Origin: DASPHG01 sp963748315
GTDB lineage: Bacteria; Actinomycetota; Thermoleophilia; Solirubrobacterales; Thermoleophilaceae
Reading direction: 5' to 3'
DNA length: 64,000 bases
NCBI GenBank assembly: GCA_963748315.1
Contig: CAVVIK010000010.1
Span: 248,001 to 312,000 of the forward strand
The notes below the pieces were generated by a model. It saw nothing but the letters and a program-made list of their open reading frames with translations, did no database searches and was not told where the DNA came from. This document shows positions 47,076 to 55,383 of this stretch, piece after piece (position 1 is the stretch's first letter; every line of letters starts with the position of its first letter). Made by a program: the position numbers and the translations under genes.

Positions 47076-48250
47076 ATGACGCCGATACTCGAAGACCCGC
47101 CCATCCACGAGCTCGACCACGAGCGCATCGACGAGCTCGAGGAGCGCGCCGAGCGGACCGACATCCGCGACGGGCTGTCGCTGCTCCTTTCGGTCCTTGC
47201 CGCCGGCGCGGCGATCACGGCCATCGGTCTCGTGATCGCGTTCAACGGCGGCGACGACGAGCAGATCGTCACCCAGGCTCCCGCCGCGGCCGGCACCGCG
47301 GCCACCGGCGCGGCGCACGACCACTCCACGCACGCGCTCGTTCAGCGGCGACGTCGAGGAGTACAAGCGGCCCGACGCGACGCTGCCGGCGCCGCCGGCC
47401 GGTGATGTGAAGGAGTTCCGCGTGGACGTGTACGAGCACGTCACGAAGGTGTCGGCGGACCAGCCCGCGACGCGCGTGTGGTCCTACGCGGTGAACGGCA
47501 AGTTCAACCGCGGCACGGGCGTCTCAGAGCCGATGGTCGTCACCGAGGGCGACAAGGTCGAGATCACGCTCGTGAACGGCGCGTCGGAGAAGATGGACGT
47601 GCGGATGCCGCACTCGATCGACTACCACTCCTCGGAGGTCGCGCCCGAACGAGGCGTTCAAGACGATCCAGCCAGGGGAGACGCACCGGTTCAGCTTCGT
47701 CGCGAAGCACCCGGGCGTGTTCATGTACCACTGCGCGACCGACCCGGTCCTGATGCACACGGGCGCCGGCATGGTCGGCATGATGGTCGTCAAGCCGAAG
47801 AGCATGGCGCCGGTCGACCGCGAGCTGTGGATGACCCAGCAGGAGTTCTACATCGGCGAGGAAGGCCAGGACGCCGACCCGGCCAAGATGGCGGCGAAGA
47901 CGCCCGACGTCCTCACCTTCAACGGCTACGCGCGCGCAGTACAAGGACCACCCGATCACCGTCAAGCGCGGCGAGACGATCCGGATGTACGTCCTGAACG
48001 CCGGGCCGTCGATCTGGTCGGCGTTCCACGTGATCGGCACCGTCTTCGACACAGACGCATGGTCGAGGGCGTGGTCGGACATGACGCCCAGACGATCAAC
48101 CTCGCGCCGTCGCAGGGCGGGTGGGTCGAGTTCACGCTCGACCAGGAGGGCAGCTACCCCTTCGTCACTCACGCATTCGGGGACATGGTCAAGGGAGCGG
48201 TCGGCGTCCTCGCGACCGAGAACGCCCCCGCGACGGAGATGGAGCACTGA
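47076..48250 (+). CDS. copper nitrite reductase-like cupredoxin protein (four frameshifts)
   Basis: The protein of about 390 residues has an N-terminal membrane helix (LSLLLSVLAAGAAITAIGLV) and two cupredoxin domains. Copper-site motifs are kept: RMPHSIDYHSSEVAP, the type 1 site VFMYHCATDPVLMHTGAGM, the NirK-like WSAFHVIGTVFDT and YPFVTHAFGDMVKG. Extra bases near 47337, 47647 and 47934, and one compensating shift near 48056, break the frame. A membrane-tethered, outward-facing multicopper enzyme reducing nitrite to NO, or another cupredoxin oxidase, is the natural reading. Its stop overlaps the next ATG (TGATG), so it is co-translated with the stress protein. GAGGGAGA precedes the start. Confidence 0.82.
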
Positions 48251-48985
48251 TGTTCAAGACGATCTTCGTCGCGGACGGGGGCGGCCGCCATGGGGGGGAC
48301 GCCCTTCGCCTGCCCGCTACCTCGCGACGCCGGACACGCGCTTCGTGATCGGGTCACTCACCTCTCCGGTCCACGGGACGGAACCCGCACGGCGTGAGCA
48401 CGCAGACCTGATTGTCGTCGGCAAGCGTCGCTACGCCGCTGCATCCTCGACGGGTCCCCAATCCCGGTTGCGGTCGCGCCACTCGGGCTTGCGGATGGCG
48501 TGGAGGACCGGCTCAGGGTGATCGGGGTCGGTTTCGACGCACAGTCGGAGTCGCGCTTCGCGCTACGTATGGCCGAGAAGATTGCGCTTGAGCACCGGGC
48601 CACGATGCGCGTGTTCGCGGTTGTCCCGCCGAACGACTGGAGCTCAAGCCGGATCGAGCCCACGCCGGCCGAATATCGTCGGCTCATGCGCGAGAGCCTC
48701 GGTGAGCGTCTTCGGGAGGACGTCGAGACTCTCGACGGCGGCGTGCGTGCTGCGGCTTCGGTGCTTAGGGGTGATCCGGTCGAAACGCTGACCGAGCGCA
48801 CACGAGAAGGCCTCGACCTCCTCGTCGTCGGCTCGCGCGGGTATGGGCCGCTGCGGCGAATCGTGTTGGGCAGTGTGTCGAGCCGCCTGATCGAAACGGC
48901 CGAGTGCGCCGTGCTGGTTTTCCCGCGTACCCCAACCGAATCCGAGCGGGCAGCGATGGAGCCCGCCAAGGCGGAGACCGTGTAG
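48250..48985 (+). CDS. universal stress protein, tandem Usp domains, first one degraded
   Basis: The ATG overlaps the upstream stop. The first domain starts normally (MFKTIFVADGGG) but is interrupted by a missing base near 48311 and lacks most of its central 60-70 residues. Pieces such as RREHADLIVVGKRRYAA and ILDGSPIPVAVAPLGLAD then lead, after another shift near 48443, into an intact second Usp domain (VIGVGFDAQSESRFALRMAE, DLLVVGSRGYGPLRRIVLGS, ECAVLVFP). Usp proteins bind nucleotides and protect against starvation, hypoxia or redox stress; in mycobacteria several belong to the DosR regulon. The missing middle may be a real deletion or an assembly fault. Confidence 0.7.
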
Positions 48986-49454
48986 TGACCAGCGGGCCCA
49001 TCCTTATTTGCTACGACGGCTCGACGAACTCGCGGCAGGCGATCGCGCGGGCCGCCGAACTGTTCCCGGACCGGCCTGCGCTCGTCCTGCACGTGTGGGA
49101 GTCGCTGAAGGATGTCGCCTCCGTGCCTCCCGTCCCGGCCTCTCCGGGGTGCTCAAGGGAGGCCTTGACGAGATGGACACCATAGGTGCGGACGTCTCGC
49201 ACGCGACAGCAGAGGAGGGGACCCGCCTGGCGGCTGAGGCCGGCCTGACCGCCGAGCCACTCTCGATACAGGCCCGGGGTCGGGCATGGCGCGGCATTTT
49301 GGAGGCAGCTCGCGAGCACGATGTCATGGCGATAGTCATCGGCCGGCGCGGGATCGGCGGCGCGGAGCGGGCGCTGCTTGGCGGCGTCTCAAACGGCGTG
49401 CTCCATGGCGCCGACCGCCCGGTGGTCGTCGTCCCCGAAGCTGGCGCTCAGTGA
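48985..49454 (+). CDS. universal stress protein, single Usp domain (frameshifted)
   Basis: GTG 48985 overlaps the preceding TAG (TAGTG), so translation is coupled. The single Usp domain reads ILICYDGSTNSRQAIARAAE at its N-terminus. A missing base near 49138 shifts the frame inside PPVPGLSGVLKGGLDEM. It then ends with AREHDVMAIVIGRRGIGGAE, GVSNGVLHGADRPVVVVPEA, the G-x2-G-x9-G-S/N nucleotide-binding pattern of ATP-binding Usp proteins. About 156 residues when corrected. It completes the nitrite-reductase-like/Usp/Usp operon. Confidence 0.75.
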
Positions 49455-49466
49455 GAGACTCGAGCC

Positions 49467-50114
49467 ATGCATACCGAACCGCCGGTTTCCACCGCAGGAC
49501 ATCCGCTCCAGTTCGACGTCGAGTACCCGGAGCGAGACCTGGATCGCGTCAGCAGCGCGTTCCGGATCTTCGCCGCGATCCCGATCATGATCGTGCTGGC
49601 GACTCTGGGCACGATCACGTTGAACTCCCCGGGCGAGGAGTACACGAGCGTCGTTGTCACCGGCGGGGCTGTGCTGTTCCTGCCGCCGCTGCTCATGCTG
49701 CTCTTCCGCCAGAAGTACCCACGCTGGTGGTTCGACTGGAATCGCGAGTTCCTGCGGTTCGCCAATCGCGTCTATGCGTACCTATTTCTCCTGAGCGACC
49801 AGTACCCGTCGACGGACGAGCAGCAGTACGTGCGGCTCGAGGTCGAGTATCCCGACGCGCGCCAGGATCTGAACCGCTGGCTGCCACTCGTGAAATGGCT
49901 GCTCGCGATCCCGCACTACGTCGTCCTCTTCTTCCTCTGGATCGGAGCGGTCTGCGTCGTGATCGTCGCGTGGTTCGCGATCCTGTTTACGGGCCGCTAT
50001 CCGCGCGGATGGTTCGACTACGTCGTCGGCGTCATGCGATGGACGAACCGCGTGATCGCGTACGCGTTCATGCTCGTCACCGACGAGTACCCGCCGTTCA
50101 GGCTCCGCGCGTAA
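49467..50114 (+). CDS. DUF4389 family membrane protein
   Basis: The 215-residue protein has the duplicated DUF4389 pattern. In each half a hydrophilic strand region is followed by membrane helices and a conserved aromatic motif: RQKYPRWWFDWNREFLRFAN with SDQYPSTDEQQYVRLEVEYP, and TGRYPRGWFDYVVGVMRWTN with TDEYPPF. The two hydrophobic regions are FRIFAAIPIMIVLATLGTIT and LLAIPHYVVLFFLWIGAVCV. Function unknown. It begins 12 bases after the stress-protein operon and may be its last member. It overlaps the convergent folE by 17 bases. Confidence 0.85.
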   Translation: MHTEPPVSTAGHPLQFDVEYPERDLDRVSSAFRIFAAIPIMIVLATLGTITLNSPGEEYTSVVVTGGAVLFLPPLLMLLFRQKYPRWWFDWNREFLRFANRVYAYLFLLSDQYPSTDEQQYVRLEVEYPDARQDLNRWLPLVKWLLAIPHYVVLFFLWIGAVCVVIVAWFAILFTGRYPRGWFDYVVGVMRWTNRVIAYAFMLVTDEYPPFRLRA

Positions 50115-50727
50115 GAGTCAGGAACTCCTGGCGGGTGCGCGGGTCGTCGCGCACCAGTCCGTGCAGCGCGGACGTCACCGTCTTCGTGCCGGGCTTCTGA
50201 ACGCCGCGGAGCGTCATGCACATGTGCTCGGCCTCGAGAATGACGCCGACGCCGCGCGGGTGCAGTTCGCTCTCGAGCCAGTCGGCGATCTGGACGGTCA
50301 GCCGTTCCTGGACCTGGAGCGCTCGCGCGTAGTACTCGACGACGCGCGCGAGCTTCGACAGGCCGACGATCCGCTCGCCGGGCAGGTACGCCACGTGCGC
50401 GACGCCGACGAACGGCAGCAGGTGGTGCTCGCAGAGCGAGTGGAACTCGATCTCCCGGGCTACGACGAGCTCGTCATAGCCGCCGTCGTTCGGGAACGTG
50501 GTCGCGCGGAACGGCTGCGGTGTGAGCTGCTCTACGTAGGAGTCGACCATCCGCTCGGGGGTCTGCGCGAGGCTGCTCTGCTCGAGGTCGACTCCGAGGG
50601 CCTCGAGGAGCTCGGCGGCGGCGGCGACCGCCCGCGGCCGGTCGACGTGGGTCGCGTCGACGACCTGGGTCGGAGCGCCCTCGAGCCGGAACTCGTGGCT
50701 GCCGTTCGATCGGGATGCGTCGCTCAT
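50098..50727 (-). CDS. folE: GTP cyclohydrolase I
   Basis: From ATG 50727 the product is 209 residues, normal for FolE. It converts GTP to dihydroneopterin triphosphate, the first step of folate (and biopterin) synthesis. The zinc and active-site residues are visible in EIEFHSLCEHHLLPFVGVAH, GLSKLARVVEYYARALQVQE and HMCMTLRGVQKPGTKTVTSA. A longer open frame to 50931 is ignored because homology starts near the chosen ATG. No other folate gene is nearby. The cupin gene is divergent across 46 bases. Confidence 0.95.
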   Translation of the reverse strand: MSDASRSNGSHEFRLEGAPTQVVDATHVDRPRAVAAAAELLEALGVDLEQSSLAQTPERMVDSYVEQLTPQPFRATTFPNDGGYDELVVAREIEFHSLCEHHLLPFVGVAHVAYLPGERIVGLSKLARVVEYYARALQVQERLTVQIADWLESELHPRGVGVILEAEHMCMTLRGVQKPGTKTVTSALHGLVRDDPRTRQEFLTLTRGA

Positions 50728-50773
50728 CGTTGAACGAGGAACACTAGTCGCTCGCGCACTAGGCTGCGATCCG

Positions 50774-51217
50774 ATGGCCCACAAGGTCGTCCACCTAGAC
50801 GAGATCGAGCGCATTCCGGGCCCGGACACGCTCACGTGGCTGCCGGTGCGGGCGACGCTCGACATCCGCGCGTTCGGCTGCAACGCATACGTCGCGGGTG
50901 CGGCGGGCGAGGACGTCGTCGAGCCGCACACCGAGGAGGGGGCCGACCACCAGGAGCTCTACTTCGTCGCGCGCGGGAGCGCGAAGTTCACGGTCGACGG
51001 CGACAGCTTCGACGCGCCCGCCGGCACGTACGTCTTCATCCCGGACCCCGAGTCCCACCGCCACGCGGTCGCCGCCGAGGCGGGCACGACCGTCCTCAGC
51101 TTCGGCGGCCCGCCAACCTTCGAGCCGTCGGAGTGGGAGGGGCGCTGGCTGCGCGAGCGCGGCGCAAAGACGAGCGCCCCGGGCGAAAGCCCAGGGCGCT
51201 CGGATACTGCTGACTGA
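50774..51217 (+). CDS. cupin-domain protein
   Basis: The 147-residue protein contains a cupin barrel with motif 1 VEPHTEEGADHQELYFVARG (metal-ligand H...E-E...H pattern) and motif 2 GTYVFIPDPESHRHAVAAEA. Similar small cupins bind a divalent metal and may be isomerases or storage-like proteins; no substrate is indicated. The last codons are part of a strong hairpin that looks like the gene's own terminator. Divergent from folE. Confidence 0.82.
   Translation: MAHKVVHLDEIERIPGPDTLTWLPVRATLDIRAFGCNAYVAGAAGEDVVEPHTEEGADHQELYFVARGSAKFTVDGDSFDAPAGTYVFIPDPESHRHAVAAEAGTTVLSFGGPPTFEPSEWEGRWLRERGAKTSAPGESPGRSDTAD
51172..51201 (+). terminator. terminator hairpin inside the cupin 3' coding end
   Basis: GAGCGCCC-C-GGGC-GAAA-GCCC-A-GGGCGCTC folds as a 12-bp stem with a GAAA tetraloop and one mismatch. 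It is completed 16 bases later by a TTTT at 51218-51221. It lies within the last 15 codons of the cupin gene, so the structure and the coding sequence constrain each other. Confidence 0.65.
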
Positions 51218-51226
51218 CTTTTCGGG

Positions 51227-51753
51227 CTAGAGACCGAGGAACGACAGACCGGCGTCTTCCTCTTCCGCAGCCTGCTGCCCACCGTCGGCGTCGTAGACCT
51301 GCGCATTGCCGCGAGCGAGACCGAGCTGGTCCTCGTCCTCCGGCTCGTCGAAGTCGCACGTCGGGTTATCTGCCGCCTCGTCGATGAAGATCATGTCGGC
51401 TCGCCCGGTTCGGCTCGCCGTTGTCCTCGACGTACAGGTTGAAGTTGCCGGCGCCCTGGCTTGTCCCACGAGCCGCCCCGATGTACGGCCATGTCGCCGC
51501 TCACCATGAGGCAGGCCACTGTTCCGTGGTAGCGGGTCTGGCCGTCCGCGCGTCCGGTCGATGTACTGGACTTGACCCGGGTTGTCCGCCCGATCCTGCG
51601 CGGTGAAGGCAATCGTGTCGCCCGCGCCGCCCCTGGTCCGATCAGGACCTGGCCGCCTCCCGTGGCGCGATCAGTCGGGCTTCCGGCCGATGCAGCGAAC
51701 GGCAGTGCGAGCGCGACCAGCGCCGCAGATACGAGTGCGATCCTCAGTTTCAA
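51227..51753 (-). CDS. secreted protein with ATGGGQ motif (multiple frameshifts)
   Basis: A TTG start at 51753 has AGGAGG seven bases upstream and opens a clean signal peptide (LRIALVSAALVALALPFAASA) followed by DRATGGGQVLIG. At least four shifts (near 51650, 51555, 51470 and 51413) break the rest. Reading across them gives GDTIAFTAQDRADNPGQVQY, RYHGTVACLMVSGDMA, GAGNFNLYVEDNGEP and an acidic end reading DNPTCDFDEPEDEDQLG. The TGGGQ opening and strand pattern resemble small exported post-translationally simple beta-proteins common in this group. I assign no function. Corrected length is about 170 residues. Confidence 0.6.
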
Positions 51754-51878
51754 CGCGTTCCTCCTGGTGGGTTGGTCACATGTCCCCCTGCGCGCGAGGG
51801 CGCCAGCCCCTGAAGGGGGTCGGTGCGCTAAAACGCCGCCTGCGCGAGAAACTTGCGCGTACCGCTGTAAAAGTGCTG

Positions 51879-52649
51879 CTAGCGGCCCTGCCAGCGGGGC
51901 TCGCGCTTCTCCTTGAAGGCGGCCGCGCCCTCCTTGGCGTCCTCGGAGGTCATGACGGGGCCCGCGATCGCGCCCTGCTTGTCCCACATCTCGTCTGAGG
52001 ACCAGTCGAACTGCTCCTGGAGGATCCGCTTCGACGCGATCAGCGAGAGCGGCCCGTTCTGGCCGATCGTCTCGGCGAGCTCGAGCGCCACGTCGACCGC
52101 CGAGCCGGGCGGGGCCAGCCGGTTGACGACGCCGAACTCATGGAAGCGCTCCGCCGGCACCATCTCGCCCGTCAGGGCCAGCTCCATCACGGCGTGGTAG
52201 GGCATCCGCTTCGGCAGGTGGAGCAGCGCGCCGCCGGCCGCCACGAGCGACCGCTTCGACTCCGGGATGCCGAGCTTGGCGCCCTCCGCCGCGACGATCA
52301 GGTCACAGGACAGGGCGATCTCGAGCCCGCCTGCGACGGCGAAGCCTTCGATGGCGGCGATCAGCGGCTTCTCGGATGCCCGCCGGGTGATGCCGGCAAA
52401 GCCGCGGTCGCCGACGTACGGCGACTCGCCCTTGACGAACGCGCCGAGGTCCATGCCCGCGGAGAAGAACCCGCCGGCCCCGGTGAGGATCCCGATCGAC
52501 AGCTCGCTGTCCGAGTCGAGCTCGTCGAGCGCGGCGGCGACTCCCTCGGCGAGGGCCCCGTTGACCGCGTTGCGGACCTCGGGCCGGTTGAGCGTTATGA
52601 GCAGCGCGCGGTCGCGCCGCTCGGTCAGGACAGCGGGTTCGTCGTTCAT
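51879..52649 (-). CDS. enoyl-CoA hydratase/isomerase family protein
   Basis: The 256-residue crotonase has the CoA-binding and oxyanion-hole signatures ILTGAGGFFSAGMDLGAF and IEGFAVAGGLEIALSCDLIV, followed by GIPESKRSLVAAGGALLHLP with the usual helix. Only a Glu near PESKRS could serve in catalysis; the second canonical Glu is replaced, so isomerase or hydratase activity on acyl-CoA is uncertain. No other beta-oxidation gene is adjacent. The stop is 126 bases from the start of the secreted-protein gene, same strand. Confidence 0.9.
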   Translation of the reverse strand: MNDEPAVLTERRDRALLITLNRPEVRNAVNGALAEGVAAALDELDSDSELSIGILTGAGGFFSAGMDLGAFVKGESPYVGDRGFAGITRRASEKPLIAAIEGFAVAGGLEIALSCDLIVAAEGAKLGIPESKRSLVAAGGALLHLPKRMPYHAVMELALTGEMVPAERFHEFGVVNRLAPPGSAVDVALELAETIGQNGPLSLIASKRILQEQFDWSSDEMWDKQGAIAGPVMTSEDAKEGAAAFKEKREPRWQGR

Positions 52650-52674
52650 CGCCGGGACCCTACGGCCCCGTCGG

Positions 52675-54240
52675 CTACGGCGTCACGTCAGGGTTGGGCA
52701 GGTCCGAGAGCGCGACGTCCGAGCCGTGCTCGAGCGCGGCGTCGTTGGGGAACGTCGCACAGCGGTCGTAGCCGTCGCGGTAGGTCGAGCCGGCGTCGAA
52801 CACCTCACCCGCGCCGCGGAGCAGCGAGCACGTGACCCGCTCGCCCATGGTGTGCGAGACGTTGAAGAAGTAGTTGTCGTTGTCGATCGGCGAGACCTCG
52901 TCGCCCGCCTGGTTGAAGAACGACCGCCGGACCGGCTCCGGGTAGGCCTCGTAGGGCGCGATCAGGTAGCCGAGCTGGTCGTTCGCGAGCCCCGCCGTCA
53001 TGTGACCGCGCGCGGGCACGGTGTCGGCGACCTTCAGCGCGATCTGCGGATACATCTCGCCTGGGCCCGACGAGAGCAGCACGTCGCCGATGCGCGCGCT
53101 GGCCGTGATCGTGCCGAGCACGTTGCCGGCGAGCCACGGCGGCGTCATGGAGCGGTTGATCGGGATGCCGGCGGCATCGCCCGCGTAGAGCATGCCGAGC
53201 AGCAGCGCGCTCGAGCTGACGTCGTTCACCAGGTAGGAGCGGGCCGTGACGATGGGATCGCCCTTGATCTCTTCGGCGTTCGCGACAGCCTCCGCGGCAC
53301 GGTCGACGACCCGCGAGGCGTACTCGTCGAGCGTGCAGAGCTCGCGGGCGTCGTCGGTCAGCGTGCCGTCAGGGCAGCCGCGATCAGCAGGCTGCGTGCG
53401 GCCGAGCGTCGCCATCACGGTCATCGCCTCGCCCCCGAAGCGCTCCTCCATCATCGGGTTCGCGCGCTGCGGCCAGTCGCCGGTGATCTTCGTATTGCCC
53501 GAGCCGAGCACCGTGCTGTGCGCGGAGAAGTTGAGCATCGTCGCGAAGGGCGCGCCTTCGTCGTCGCGCGCCTGCAGGACTCGCACGTCGGAGTCGACGA
53601 CTTCGTTCGCGGCGTCGTAGTCGAACTGGTTGGAGAGCAGGTCGCGTCCCGGGGCCGTGCCGTACCAGAGCGTTCCCCGCTCGCGTGACTCGAACGCCTC
53701 GACGATCGCGGCAACCGTCTGGTCCTTCATGAAAGCCATGTACTCATCCGGGACGCCGCCCCAGACGCCGATTGAGTCGGCCCCGCCGTGGCTGTGGTCG
53801 GTCTGGACGACGACGCTCTCGGCGGGCAGTGCCCCACCGGTGGCCTCGTCGACCGCCTTGCGCATGTCGATCAGGCCATAGGGGCCGTTCTTCGTGGCCG
53901 CGAACCAGCCCTGCGTCTCGATGTCAGCGATTGCGAAGGCGTTGCCCTCGTCGTCCGAGACGACGAACGCGCGCACCGAAGGTCCCTCGCCGAGCACGCC
54001 GGTCGCGGCGCGCCCCTCGAAGACGGGCGATCCGCCGCCGATCCCGTACCCGCCCAGATAGACCGGCTGGCCGGCAAAGGTGCCGTCCGCGTCGGGGCTG
54101 ATCGAGCGGCTCGCGAGGCCGACTTCGTACTTCGGCTTCTTCGGCGCCTTCGTGGGCTTCTTGGCCTCAGCCGGCGCACCGAGCGCTGCCACTGCGAGCG
54201 CGACGAGCGCGCAGAGCCTTGTCCCCCTGCCAAACCGCAT
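52675..54240 (-). CDS. secreted neutral/alkaline ceramidase-like hydrolase
   Basis: From ATG 54240 the product is 521 residues with a signal peptide (LCALVALAVAALGAPAEA). The body matches the neutral ceramidase-like fold. AFAIADIETQGWFAATKNG precedes the zinc-site QTDHSHGGADSIG (H-x-H), and the second His segment FSAHSTVLGSGNTKITGDWP follows. Ceramidases cleave the amide of ceramide; bacterial relatives are often annotated only by fold, and the substrate here is unproven. Several Cys and an acidic C-terminal third suit an exported enzyme. The TTG two codons upstream is a weaker start. Confidence 0.82.
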   Translation of the reverse strand: MRFGRGTRLCALVALAVAALGAPAEAKKPTKAPKKPKYEVGLASRSISPDADGTFAGQPVYLGGYGIGGGSPVFEGRAATGVLGEGPSVRAFVVSDDEGNAFAIADIETQGWFAATKNGPYGLIDMRKAVDEATGGALPAESVVVQTDHSHGGADSIGVWGGVPDEYMAFMKDQTVAAIVEAFESRERGTLWYGTAPGRDLLSNQFDYDAANEVVDSDVRVLQARDDEGAPFATMLNFSAHSTVLGSGNTKITGDWPQRANPMMEERFGGEAMTVMATLGRTQPADRGCPDGTLTDDARELCTLDEYASRVVDRAAEAVANAEEIKGDPIVTARSYLVNDVSSSALLLGMLYAGDAAGIPINRSMTPPWLAGNVLGTITASARIGDVLLSSGPGEMYPQIALKVADTVPARGHMTAGLANDQLGYLIAPYEAYPEPVRRSFFNQAGDEVSPIDNDNYFFNVSHTMGERVTCSLLRGAGEVFDAGSTYRDGYDRCATFPNDAALEHGSDVALSDLPNPDVTP

Positions 54241-54299
54241 CGCCAATAAGAACGGTCCAGCCGCGCATTCCTTGCGCGGTTTCGTAGGCTCGCGGTCCC

Positions 54300-55383
54300 G
54301 TGGCGTCGCTGTCGTTCCTAACCGGCTTTCCCGGCTTCATCGGGCGGCGGCTCGTCGTGCGCCTGCTCGAGGAGGATCCGGAGCTGAGAGTGGCCGCGCT
54401 GGTCGAGCCGCGGATGGCCGATGCCGCGCGCGCGGCGGCTGCCGAGATCGGCGACGACCGGGTCGAGGTCATCGCCGGCGACATCGCCGAGCGCCGGCTT
54501 GGGCTGGCGGACGCGGACTGGGAACGGCTCACGGCCGAGGTGACGAGCGCCTTCCATCTGGCCGCGATCTACAACCTCGCCGTCCCGCTCGAGCTCGCGC
54601 AACGCGTCAACGTCGACGGCACCGGCAACGTGCTCGAGCTCTGCGCGGCCTGCGAGCGGCTAGAGCGGCTCAACTACGTGAGCACCGCCTACGTCGCGGG
54701 AGTCAGAAAGGGCGTCGTCTATGAGCACGAGTTGGCTCTCGGGCAGGCGTTCAAGAACCACTACGAGTCGACGAAGTTCCAGGCGGAGGTCTGGGTACGA
54801 GACGCGATGGACGACGTCCCGACGACGATCTACCGGCCGGCGATCGTGGTCGGCGACTCGCGCACCGGGGAGACGCAGAAGTTCGACGGGCCCTACTACA
54901 TGCTGCGCGTGGTCTCCTACTCCGAGTCGCGGGGCGTGCCGATCCCGCAGTTCGGCCGCGCAGCGGCGCCGTTCAACGTCGTCCCGGTCGACTTCGTCGT
55001 CGACGCGCTGGTGACCGGCTCGCTGTCCGCCGACGCGGTGGGCGAGACGCTGCATCTCGTCGACCCGGAGCCGGTCACGGCGAGCGAGCTGTTGACGCTT
55101 CTCGCGCGCGAGTACGCCGGACGCGAGCCCGGCTACCGCCTGCCGCCGTGGCTCGTCGAGGACGCGCTGCGGCTCGAGGCCGTCCGCAACATGTACGGCG
55201 GCGCTCCGCGCGAGTCGATCAAGTACCTGAACCATCCGGTCCGGTTCGACACCCGCCGCGCCGAGCGACCTGCTCGCCGCCCAGGGACTGCGGTGCCCGC
55301 GCTTCGAGGAGTACGTCGGGTCGATGGTGCGCTTCTTCCGCGAGCACGAGCAGGATCCCGCGTTCGCCCCGGCCTCAGCCTGA
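54300..55383 (+). CDS. NAD(P)-dependent reductase, male-sterility/fatty acyl-CoA reductase type (frameshifted)
   Basis: One extra C in CCC at 55252-55254 shifts the end; corrected, the GTG-started protein has about 360 residues and ends at TGA 55383. It is an extended SDR of the NAD_binding_4 type: SFLTGFPGFIGRRLVVRLLE (GxxGxxG), FHLAAIYNLAVPLELAQRVN, the catalytic ALGQAFKNHYESTKFQAEVW (Y-x-x-x-K) and TIYRPAIVVGDSRTGETQKF. Relatives reduce fatty acyl-CoA/ACP or act on sugars and steroids. The corrected tail reads SDLLAAQGLRCPRFEEYVGS. It overlaps the convergent asnB by 9 bases. Confidence 0.85.
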
